Shown: positions 55,446 through 64,000 of the stretch, piece by piece
Position numbering within the stretch: the stretch's first letter is position 1
Layout: every line of letters starts with the position of its first letter
Program-made: the position numbers and the translations under genes
The notes under the pieces: generated by a model
What the model was told of the DNA's origin: nothing
The model's input: only the letters and a program-made list of their open reading frames with translations
Database searches by the model: none
Assembly: GCA_016800925.1 (NCBI GenBank)
Contig: JABCPU010000379.1
Location: forward strand, 1 to 64,000
DNA length: 64,000 nucleotides
Source: Suillus spraguei
Taxonomy: Eukaryota > Basidiomycota > Agaricomycetes > Boletales > Suillaceae
Reading direction: 5' to 3'

Positions 55446-56907
55446 ATGCCTCTGATTATCTTCTCAGTCAATCAACTCGCATAGCACTGATTAACTACCA
55501 TCGAAATGTCTTTCCCCACTGCTTACATCACCCGTCGTCGCTGCCACCAATGACTCGACTCTGAAGCTGAACAATACGGAACTCCACTGAAATGACAACC
55601 CTCTTACATCGAAGCCGCCATCCTCTGTGAGGGACATGCCCTCGAAATCGAAAGAATCCTCACTGAAAGAGGTGCCTTCCCCGCTCTACTCATGTTAACA
55701 TCATCCGCACCGCAGCCCTATCGAAGCCACCGCAAAGAAACTACAGAAATCACACTCCGTCACCGTTTCATTCATCTCCAAAAACGCATTCGTGCTTACG
55801 CTATGCTGTTGCTTCCCGATTCTTTTAAGAATGATGTTGAGAAGCTATTCACATCATTGCCGAACGTCGAGCAGGCGTTGCTCGACCTCCCTCTCCGCAA
55901 AGAGATACGCCACTTCCTATTCCAGCACCCGCTTCTTCGCGCATTATTCTAGTCTTGATGCCTTTGCTGGCCTATACACTGCTGTCAAGAAATGGGCAAC
56001 TCACCAATCAGTTGTTGAAACCATCCAGCAATCAGTCGTTGAAACTAGAGCGGCCAGAAACTAGTGAAGAAGCCATCACTGACTTACAACAAACGCAAGC
56101 TGACCTTGCATCCCTCGAACCCCATCCCATTGAACAATCAGTTTCACCCCCATCACAGTCTCTGACATGCCCGATGGCTGTATGAACCTGCACAAAGACA
56201 GTGTGAGGCCGCTAAATTACTAGGTATCCCTAGCCACTGAGTTGGTAACACTCGGTCCCGACTTCGCGACCTTCATATACATCCTCCATGTCTATCCATC
56301 ATCATTCGGTCCAATGGATCCCGTCTCTCCAGTCTTAGTAAAAGACTTCGGTATTCCTCATCCTCCTCGATGAACTCTTGCGGTTGCTGAAAGAGCATTA
56401 CCCCGACCTCCCTGATCAGCATACCTTATCCCGCTCAACAAGCGCACTCAAGCGAGCTAACACCCTTGCCTTAAACGTATGAGGAAGAATAAGGGAAAGA
56501 AGCGCCAGATCCACAGCCCCACACCTATCATTTCCCTCACCTTACGCAAAGCCCATTCCAACCCTGATGAGAATATGAAGTGCCGCGTCTGTGGATACTA
56601 GGACATCGTCAAAAGAATTGTGCGGAATATCAGTGCAAGGTTTGCAGATATTGGTCGCCTACTCACTTGTCCTTTATTCCTCACGAGTTGGACCTCCTCC
56701 CTTCGAGTTAACCTGGAAGGACGAAGGATTCTATGACGCACTTCGCTTGGGAGCAACAACTTGACGATGAACGAATTCAGCAGAGAAAAGAAGGGACTCT
56801 AAACGACGGCTGGTCTGAAGAAGCCGCTATATGAGGAGTGGGTCCTTTGCTGACGAAGGACTATGAGTGAGTGATGATCCGTTTACTATGCGAACCAAGA
56901 TGAGTAA
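55430..56907 (+). pseudogene. Post-integrase zinc-knuckle ORF, plus copy
   Basis: Colinear with the third coding region of the minus copy: MLIRSNMPL start, EGHALEIERIL, the Gln/Glu-rich EEAITDLQQTQADLAS segment (about 56,070-56,115) and a C-terminal knuckle (KCRVCGY, GHRQKNC-like, YQCKVC; about 56,578-56,690), ending YYANQDE-like at 56,907. Many frame changes. Because two diverged copies share the layout and the ending, this is a real element gene and not chance coding. Function unknown. Confidence 0.6.
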
Positions 56908-56926
56908 AGTCGGTGACTTTACGTGT

Positions 56927-56936
56927 AAAAAGGGGG
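56927..56936 (+). promoter_or_regulatory. Polypurine tract
   Basis: AAAAAGGGGG, three bases (TAA) before the 3' LTR; primes second-strand synthesis in LTR retrotransposons. Confidence 0.7.
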
Positions 56937-56939
56937 TAA

Positions 56940-57405
56940 TGTTACAATCGTACGTGCCCTATTCATTTTCTATCCATTTACCTTGTATATTACGTAACGT
57001 GACTCTGACTCATATGCTCAACGCATCTGTACTATAGTTGCCTTCCTTCTTTGGATACGCACTTACGTTCTCACGTTCTCTGGTCTGTGCGCACATATTG
57101 GCCTATTTAAGCACAGTGTACTTGTAGTAGATTCGGTACTTTAATCTTACTGGGTTTTACCTGGAATCTCCTTCGCTTAGGTCTCCAACCTAAGTCGTCT
57201 GAATCGTCTCTAAGTCTAAGCACTCCTTAGCCTTAGTCTCTATTCTCGCAGATACCTCTTAGACTTTCCTTGAGGCAGACCCTTGATCGTACTCGGAACG
57301 CGTTCCTTGTACTTTCACCTTGTCCTCTTTGGACATTGTAAGAACTCCCAGCAGACCGTCTGTGTCTTTTCACTGTCGCTGGTGACGCCACCCCAGTTCG
57401 TAACA
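56940..57405 (+). repeat. 3' LTR of plus-strand element E
   Basis: 466 bp, TGTTACAATCGTACGTGCCC to CCAGTTCGTAACA; same TATA box and 11-mer as the 5' LTR, with small gaps relative to it. Confidence 0.92.
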
Positions 57406-58423
57406 GATGATGCTCTTTGGAGGAGACTTCAGACAGACCCTGCCGGTGGTGCCTCATGGATCCAGGGAGCAGATAGTGGGTGCTACATTTTGCAGATCTC
57501 GCATCTGGCCAAGGCTTCGCATCTTCCACCTAAAGACAAACATGCGGCTTGGCCAAGACCCCGCCTCTGATGAATTTGCAAAGTGGCTTCTTGAGATTGG
57601 AGCTGGGAAGGGCACACATGCAGATGGAACGGTCGCCCTTCCGATTCATATGCGCTGCCCTGACAATGATATCCGCTCTCTCATCAATGCCCTATACTCT
57701 CCTATTCTGCTCCCTGGGCATCCTCCTGTGAATGATTCCTTCTTCCTGGAACGTACCATCCTCTCCGCAAAGAACACTGATGTGGACGAAATCAATGCCA
57801 ACATTCTTGAATCATTCCCTGGAGATAAAGCGGTCTTCACCAGCGCAGACTCAATCACTGAGAAGGACTACGACTACATCCCACCAGAGTACCTTCATAC
57901 TCTCACACCATCAGGGTTCCCTTTGCACAAATTGGAACTCAAAGTGGGTGTTCCTCTCATGTCATTGCGCAACTTGGACCCCACCAATGGCCTCTATAAT
58001 GGAACTAGGATGATCCTCCTGTCTTGGACCACGCGCGTCCTCAGGTGTCGTATTCTTAGAGATGGAGTTGATGAAGCTCATCAAGACGATCAGAACACTG
58101 TCCTAATCCCCCGCATGACGCTGGATGCCACGTCTGAAGACAACCCTATCCCTTTCAAGCGTCGCCAATTCCCCATTCGTCTTGCATTCGCTATGACAAT
58201 CAACAAGGCTCAAGGTCAAAGTGTGAAGTGGGTTGGGCTGGATTTGCGGACTCCCGTGTTCAGTCATGGACAGCTGTATGTGGCTTTGTCTCGCTGCACT
58301 CACCCAGAGAGAGTGCGTGCCATCTTTCCGGAGCATGAAGAAGGGTCAAAGACGACCAATGTGGTGTATACAGAAGTGCTGAGAGGACTTAGAGATAGAG
58401 ATGATATGGAGGTTGAGGATTGA
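57406..58423 (+). pseudogene. Helitron-type PIF1 helicase, C-terminal part
   Basis: An unbroken frame of about 338 residues that encodes the second half of a PIF1-family DNA helicase as found in Helitron Rep-helicase proteins. Motifs: MLFGGDFRQTLPVV (motif III), IWPRLRIFHLKTNMRL, FLERTILSAKNTDVDEIN, LMSLRNLDPTNGLYNGTRM, FPIRLAFAMTINKAQGQSV (motif V region) and GQLYVALSRCTHPERVRAIF (motif VI), then an acidic C-terminus. It would unwind DNA during rolling-circle transposition. The Walker A part and the Rep domain are absent because the gypsy LTR abuts residue 1, so it cannot work alone. High GC and good codon openness suggest it is younger than its neighbours. Confidence 0.88.
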
Positions 58424-58605
58424 TTGATGTATATTGATGTACTTTTATATAGAGGACCGAATGTATAGTGCACTTTTAGATGGTGCAGTAGATTTTAGTT
58501 TTAGTTTTCTTGAAATGCTGCTCAAAATGTACATGTCTGTTTTAAAATCCACTATGATTGCGAATAAGTTAAGGTGCACGAAGTAGTGATTATTAGGATG
58601 AAGCC

Positions 58606-58830
58606 AAGGCCAGAAAGCCAAAAAGAGTGCGAAGCACTCTTTTTGGCTTTCTGTGCCTTGGGCAAAAGAGAATTATTGGGATGAAGCCAAGGCCAGGAAG
58701 GCAAAAGAGTGCGAAGCACTCTTTTGCCTTCCTGTGCCTTGGGCAAACAGAATTATTAGGATGAAGCCTTGGCCAGGGAGCAAAAGGAGTGCGAAGCACT
58801 CCTTTTGCTTCCTGTGCCGAAGGCGCAACG
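58606..58830. repeat. Three tandem perfect-hairpin units
   Basis: Three units about 80 bp apart, each TTATTAGGATG or TTATTGGGATG plus a hairpin with a stem of 20 bp or more and a GAA loop (core AGAGTGC-GAA-GCACTCT), ending GTGCCTTGGGC or GTGCCGAAGGC. Related units at 60,207-60,412 and 60,690-60,900. Confidence 0.85.
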
Positions 58831-59540
58831 GGTGGTGGACTCGTCTATAAAGTAAGGGGGAAAGGTGGGAAGGTGCTCGCTAGCTCGCATGGCTTTCGCT
58901 TGCATCGCTAAAGAACGCTTATTTCGCTTAGCTCAGAATGGAAATTTCTCGCGTGGTTTTTTTCAAGTGCCGACACAGTTGTCCCATTGTATGATTGCGT
59001 GACGTGATGCATGATTGCGTGATTTGGTCATGTGACTGCGCAGCTGGTGGAATTTGCCATGGGTTGTCTGAAGCTGGGGTAAAACCAAATTATTAGGATG
59101 GAGCCAAAGGGAGTGTGAAGCCAAAAGTGAAGCCAAAAAGGAGTGCAAAGGAGTGGAAAGCAAAAAATGAGGGCAAGCAAAAAATGAGTGCAATTGCAGA
59201 AGATGGCTGATAGGTAAAAACAGAAGGAACTCACCAGGGGCTGGAAGGAGTGGTGGCACCATCAAAAGGCATGGTCAAGCTGTCAGGAACAGGTTGATAC
59301 CTATGACAAGCTACTCCATCAGGCACCAATACCAGGTTGGAAGTTGCCAGCAGGCTGGAAGTGTCCTCTCCCACCCTCAGGAAACATCTTCTAATAGATT
59401 TTCTTAGATTGATTATAATTTGGCTATGAAAGAATCTGAACTTTGTCATTTGAAAAATCATGTTATTTGTTTCAAAAGCTGCTATGATCATTAGGATGGA
59501 GAGATGGGGGGACAGAAGAGCATGGGGAGGGGAGAATGAA
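58831..59540. other. Flank of hairpin repeat; no gene seen
   Basis: 58,831-59,100 is the first copy of a longer direct repeat whose second copy is 60,415-60,650 (shared GGGTGGTGGACTCGTCTATA and AAATTTGCCATGGGTTGTC). After that, AAAGGAGTGCAAAGG-type words and no coding sequence. Confidence 0.6.
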
Positions 59541-59544
59541 GGCA

Positions 59545-59960
59545 TGGGAGGTGGAGTGGGAGGTGGGAGGTGGGAGGTGGGAGGTGGGAGGTGGGAGGTG
59601 GAGGGGAGGTGGAGGGGAGGTGGGAGGTGGGAGGTGGGAGGTGGGAGGTGGGAGGTGAGGTGGAGGTGGGAGGTGGGAGGTGGGAGGTGGGAGACGGGAG
59701 GTGGGAGATGGGAGACGGGAGGTGGGAGATGGGAGACGGGAGGTGGGAGATGGGAGATGGGAGATGGGAGACGGGAGACGGGAGATGGGAGATGGGAGAC
59801 GGGGAACGGGAGACGGGAGACGGGAGACGGGAGACGGGAGACGGGAGACAGGAGACGGGAGACGGGAGATGGGAGATGGGAGAGGGAGACACAAGACAGG
59901 AGACACAAGACGGGAGACACAGACGGGAGATGGGAGACAGGAGATGGGACACTTGCATGA
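59545..59960 (+). repeat. G-rich minisatellite (GGGAGGT)n to (GGGAGAY)n
   Basis: About 400 bp of nearly pure purine with a G3 run every 7 bases: first GGGAGGT units, then GGGAGAT / GGGAGAC units. It produces long Gly/Arg/Trp and Pro/Ser frames in all phases, which are artefacts. It meets the G3-spacing pattern for G-quadruplexes and the purine asymmetry for triplex DNA. Confidence 0.95.
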
Positions 59961-60190
59961 TTTGTTGTGTGTCAACTTAATACTGTTGCCCCTATTAAAA
60001 CTTGACACAAAAGATTTATTCAAGTTAATAGTTTGCAGTAAATAATTTAAAAAATCAAAATCAAATGCAATGACATGAGGATGAGATGGGCAATATAAAC
60101 TCACAAAGATGGTGATGTGGTACTTTTACTTCTGTCAAAATAGTGGTCAAAGTTATGATTTATTACAAAACCTATTATCATTATTGAAGA
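59961..60190. other. AT-rich spacer, no gene seen
   Basis: Nothing recognisable. Confidence 0.4.
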
Positions 60191-60660
60191 TAATTATTAG
60201 GATGAAGTAAAGGTCAGAAAGCCAAAAAGAGTGCTTCGTCTGTGCCTTGGGCAAAAGAAAATTATTGGGATGAAGCAAGGCCAGGAAGGCAAAAAGAGTG
60301 CGAAGCACTCTTTTTGCCTTCCTGTGCCTTGGGCAAACAGAATTATTAGGATGAAGCCTTGGCCAGGGAGCAAAAGGAGTGCAAAGCACTCCTTTTGCTT
60401 CCTGTGCCGAAGGCACAACGGGTGGTGGACTCGTCTATAAAGTAAGGGGGAAAGGTGGGAAAGTGCTCACTAGCTCACATGGCTTTCGCTTAGGAACACT
60501 TAGCTCAGAATGGAAATTTCTTGCATGGTTTTTTTGAGTGCCAATTCAATACACTGTTGTCCCATTGTGTGATTGTGTGGATTTGTCACGTGCAGCGCCA
60601 CACAGGTTGAAATTTGCCATGGGTTGTCTGAAGCTGGGGGAAAACAGAATTATTAGGATG
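60190..60660. repeat. Second copy of hairpin-bearing direct repeat
   Basis: Matches 58,590-59,100: a half-deleted hairpin (60,207), two intact hairpins (60,276 and 60,358) and the same flank. Differences are largely CG to CA or TG (for example GTGCAAAGCAC for GTGCGAAGCAC), so this copy has decayed more. Confidence 0.8.
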
Positions 60661-60689
60661 CAAAATTATTAGGATGTGGCTTTAGGTCA

Positions 60690-60905
60690 GGGAGCCAAAA
60701 AGGAGTGCAAAGCACTACTTTTTGGCTTGCCCTCCTTTTTTGCTTTCCACTCCTTTCCACTCCTTTTTGCCTTCACTTTTGGCTGAACTCTCCCTTTGGC
60801 TTCCTGTGCTGAGGGCAAAACAAAATTATTAGGATGTGGCCTTAGGTCAGGGAGCCAAAAAGGAGTGCGAAGCACTCCTTTTTGGCTTCCTGTGCCGAAG
60901 GCACA
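60690..60905. repeat. Two further hairpin units
   Basis: Hairpins at 60,690-60,725 and 60,845-60,895 with stem AGCCAAAAAGGAGTGC, preceded by ATTATTAGGATGTGGC. The first has a damaged right arm. Confidence 0.75.
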
Positions 60906-62050
60906 ATGGGTAGTGGACTTGTACACAAGAGAGACACAAATGTGGCTAAGTTGATTAAGTAAGATTAAGTAACATGTACTTTTCCTGTAGACACCACTTT
61001 TATGGTATGAATTTATTATTTGTCTACAAAACCTTGATTACGGCCAGGTTTCCAGGAACAAGCCGGGTCGTCTAAATAGTTTTCTCATAATATCGGTAGA
61101 TAAACCTGAACTGGTGTGTGGCGTAATGGTAGTACGATTCCCCATTATTCTTTCCGGTGCGGAGTGCGAATAGGCATTGCGGCAGACGTGTGACATGGTG
61201 TGACAAAGTGCGCGAACGCTTTTCTGTGCGGTAGCTCTCCGCTGGACTCAACACATCGAGTTTCGAAACAAAACCAGCAGATGTTGTACTTTCAATGTTA
61301 TGCTATTGAACTATCAAATTAATTTTTATGTTAGTGCGTTGTGGAGTAATAGACGTTGTCTCAAAAGTGCGCAAACTCTGGTGGACATCTAGTGACTAAG
61401 TTGGTGTGCCGTTGTGAGAACTCAGAAGACAGGCACTTACCTCATTGCATTGAAGTGAAGGCTACGGTTGGATCCTTCCGGTCAGTGAATCAATCATCGA
61501 ATGATCAATGTTCTTGGCGTATCAAGCTGGCAACCTCCCGAAATTCAAATACTCACTACCACGACTTGGAACTCTAAATTATCGATTCATCCACGAAGAC
61601 GTTGGTCAAGGGCATGCTTCTTGTTTCAAGGAAGCTCTCCACTTTTTGATCTCTGATCGACCTCGTTGGACCGCTGTAAGCACTGTTATCCATCTGCTTC
61701 CGAAATGAGGCAACGTGCCGGGTCGTGCGGTACAGATTCTTGTGATGATTAGATCGGCATCTCCCAATCATACTTACTGACTCATCAGCTAGCCTTCCGG
61801 GATAGGTCAAAGTTTTAACAGAATTCTGATACATTGTACAGTGCAGTCACATTAATTGCGCCTTGCGTTGATGAACTATTATTGTACTCCTACTCCGTCA
61901 AGAATCACAGAATTTTCTGTCAAACCCTATAGCGCAGCTGATATCGATGGATTAGGCACCAACGCCTGATGCCTGAAGTACATGGTATAAAGTCGTTTCC
62001 AGACGATCCCCCAAGAATCCACATCCAGCTTAACAAATCGATTTTTCACT
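60906..62050. other. No gene recognised
   Basis: Open frames up to 86 codons in both directions, without recognisable domains. A GGCGTAATGGTAGTACGATTCC stretch near 61,120 resembles a tRNA A box but lacks a convincing T arm. Confidence 0.4.
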
Positions 62051-64000
62051 ATGCGTAGCTCCACTCCGACTCAATTTCAGTCGTCGAGGGCATTGATTTC
62101 GGGTAGCACCACACAGTCTAATTCTGCAGCCTTCCGCACTTCGATTCCAGAAGCTCGTCAACGCCCTATCAGCAACGTCCGTCATACCAATCCCCGCGAC
62201 CTGCACAATACGAGACCTCTCAGTACACGAAGCCAGCATATGAATATGGACGACCCCCCGTCACAAGCTCTTATGAATATGGACGCCCTCCCGTCACAGG
62301 CTCATATGCGGCTCCAGTGCCAGCATTCGGCAGTGATTCGACCACGACAACCAGACACAAGAACAGCTGGCTTGATGAAGCCAGGGAAAGCACCACTAAT
62401 TTCAAGAAGAATGGCTCGCCTGTACCGCTTGTGTGGGTAAGAAGGATGCCGATCGAAGTCATAATGGTTTCTAACAGATCCCAAAGATCTTAATCGAGGA
62501 TAAAACCGTTCCACGAACGCTATCCCTTTTGGCGAAGACCGCAATGGACAGACGTTCTTCATTGCACGTGCTTATTTGGAGGTAAGGTTTACAATCATGG
62601 AATTCGGGTTGAAGACGCTCATGGTTGGCTGACAGGGAGGTCTCCGTGAGTCTATTAACACGCATTGTGGGCACTCCATATATCAACTGTTCAGATCTTG
62701 GAAAGGTTGGCTATCACACCTCAGGTGCCCTGATCAGCTACGTCGGCAAGGAGCACTTGGTATGTGGTCCTATTATTCTCTATTTCGTTTTTGATGGACC
62801 TCGCGCGACACACTAGATTGAAAAATACGAGGTGCTTGTGTGCGCATCTCAGCTTCGCTGGGTCTAGCATCTCAGGATGCAACGGGAAATTTAATCCGGG
62901 TACCGTCGTCCTCGCTCGTCAACAACAGGGCAAACAAGAGCTCAAACGCACTACAAGCAGTTTGTGGTCGCGTGAGACTCAGGAGTCTACATCAATCCTT
63001 CAGACTACTACTACCCTTCAAACTACACTCCACGTAGATGACATTCCTCGCTTTGCTCCATCTCTTCTGATACAAGAGGAAGAACTGCGACGCGTGGCGT
63101 AGGTGTTCATTGCTCTTTATTAAAAAAATTCTGATCATGTTTGTGACAGTGAGTACAAGACGGTTATCCTGATCGACGATTCCATGTCTGTAAGGATGGC
63201 ATCCTCAAGAGTTTGATCCATGACCGCTTATGTTCTGTGTATACAGATGGCCGAAGGTGATTCCTGGAACCAAGTGCGAGAGGCTCTAGGTGGTATTGTC
63301 GACCTTGCATACAATATGGATCCAAAGGGCTCGATCTCCACTTCATGCACCAAACTCAGTTTGCCGAAAATATGAGGGTATGGGAACCAGTTTGCAAGTT
63401 TTATTTTTGGCCTAATGTTTTTGACTAGTCTCGATTCGAAGTCCAGAAACTTTTCGACCAGCTCAGTCCCCAGTGGTACGTATCGTGTTTGTCGAACTTA
63501 TCAGTGAAATTATGCATGCCCTTTATCCAGGCGAGGACACGCCAACGGGAGTGAGACTCGAACAGCTCATTGAGATGTACTTGCCACTCATCGAGCACCC
63601 GAACTCACTCACGAACCGATTTCTGTCATTGTCATTACCGATGGAGCCGCTAGTAAGGTGGTATTTCTATACCGTGCTCATATAACTGACATACGCGAAC
63701 ATCGCTGTAGCCGACAGTGACGACTTATTGCGATGCATCATTGAGGCCGCCAGTCGCCTTGACAAGCAAACAGGTTCCTCTCAAAAATTCGGTATCCAAT
63801 TTGTCCAGATTGGCACAGATCAAGATGCTGCTAAGGCGCTCCATATGTTGGACGACGAGCTTTCTGAACGTTACAAGATTCGGGTACGTCTTTTTCATGA
63901 TTTCTCGCACTGTCACTCACGACTCTTTAGGACATCGTCGACACCACTCCCTTCGACCCAGCTAATGGCGCGTTCAACACGGACTACATGATCAAGATCC
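62051..64000 (+). pseudogene. DM9-domain plus von Willebrand A protein, broken
   Basis: A spliced gene running off the window. The N-terminus is low-complexity Tyr/Pro/Gln (YQQRPSYQSPRPAQY, then two AYEYGRPPVT/SYEYGRPPVT repeats). A DM9 (DUF3421) repeat follows: NAIPFGEDRNGQTFFIARAY, LE-GGLH-LGKVGYHTSGALIS (across two introns), YVGKEHL and IEKYEVLVCASQLRW. From 63,148 a vWA domain begins with the metal-binding motif VILIDDSMS, then AEGDSWNQVREALGGIVDLA, LDLHFMHQTQFAENM, PTGVRLEQLIEMYLPL, EPISVIVITDGAA, SDDLLRCIIEAASRL, KFGIQFVQIGTDQDAAKAL and DIVDTTPF. Introns are short and well formed. Stops or shifts near 62,100, 62,500, 62,866, 62,960, 63,330 and 63,605 break it. vWA domains bind partners through a metal ion; DM9 domains have been linked to carbohydrate recognition in animals. 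Its fungal role is unknown. Confidence 0.7.

Larger units (their letters stand above)
49913..57405 (+). mobile_element. Ty3/gypsy element E, plus strand, decayed
   Basis: 7.5-kb element with both LTRs (49,913-50,389 and 56,940-57,405), TATA box, primer site, gag, pol, chromodomain, the post-integrase zinc-knuckle ORF and a polypurine tract, in the same order as the minus-strand copy. It has many single-base gaps and stops. The left flank is a LINE and the right flank a Helitron helicase, with no target duplication (AAACC / GATGA), so the two ends probably came from different insertions. Confidence 0.9.

Noticed and set aside
59231..60104. Long Pro/Ser/His and Gly/Arg/Trp frames in all phases
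   Set aside because: Artefact of the 7-bp G-rich minisatellite, which lacks stops in most frames.
61110..61180. tRNA gene suggested by an A-box-like GGCGTAATGGTAGTACG
   Set aside because: No T arm with GGTTCRA and no closing acceptor stem could be found.

Overview
The window looks like a gene-poor, repeat-dominated block of an agaricomycete (basidiomycete) chromosome. The reasons are: short introns of about 40-60 bp with GT..AG ends and CTAAC/CTAAT-like branch sites; a KDZ-type transposase next to a divergent HMG-box gene; chromodomain Ty3/gypsy elements of the self-primed Tf1/sushi type; a Helitron-type PIF1 helicase; and a broken DM9-vWA gene. Almost every coding region is truncated, frameshifted or stopped. 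Paired repeat copies differ mostly by C/T or G/A at CpG, as expected of methylated, mutated transposon DNA. I see no clearly intact host gene.

Layout. 1-13,078: nested solo LTRs. Families A, B and C have different 5' ends but one shared 3' module ending TGTATCTTTACA, and the datable insertions have 4-bp CG-containing target duplications; family D has 5-bp duplications. One Gag-like ORF with a primer-binding site (7,545-8,682) belongs to family A. 13,090-24,425: an 11.3-kb foldback-like element with terminal inverted repeats, clustered subterminal motifs, and two different satellites, each amplified in only one arm. 24,431-32,060: remnant of a KDZ transposon: transposase 3' half (split by a 1.6-kb insertion), an unrecognised spliced ORF, an HMG-box gene, and a 60-bp minisatellite present on both sides of the cargo. 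32,060-39,545: decayed non-coding DNA, a LINE RNase H fragment split by an LTR, and a tandem array of tRNA-Leu(CAA)-like units split by another LTR.

39,546-57,405: Ty3/gypsy family E, with one near-complete copy on the minus strand (39,546-47,164), one on the plus strand (49,913-57,405), a head-to-head LTR pair between them, and a LINE ORF1 fragment. Both full copies keep an 11-nt primer site complementary to a sequence 34 nt downstream of a TATA box in their own LTR (self-priming), and an extra ORF downstream of integrase carrying CCHC zinc knuckles. 57,406-61,000: Helitron helicase 3' half, repeated perfect hairpins and a 400-bp G-rich minisatellite. 62,051-64,000: a DM9 plus von Willebrand A pseudogene running off the window.

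The parts do not form a metabolic system. They show how several transposon types interact: elements insert into one another, many junctions join unrelated flanks (ectopic recombination between copies), and CpG decay breaks coding sequence. The strongest candidates for something undescribed are the foldback/satellite element, the CG-targeting LTR group whose LTRs are themselves full of the target word, and the conserved post-integrase zinc-knuckle ORF.
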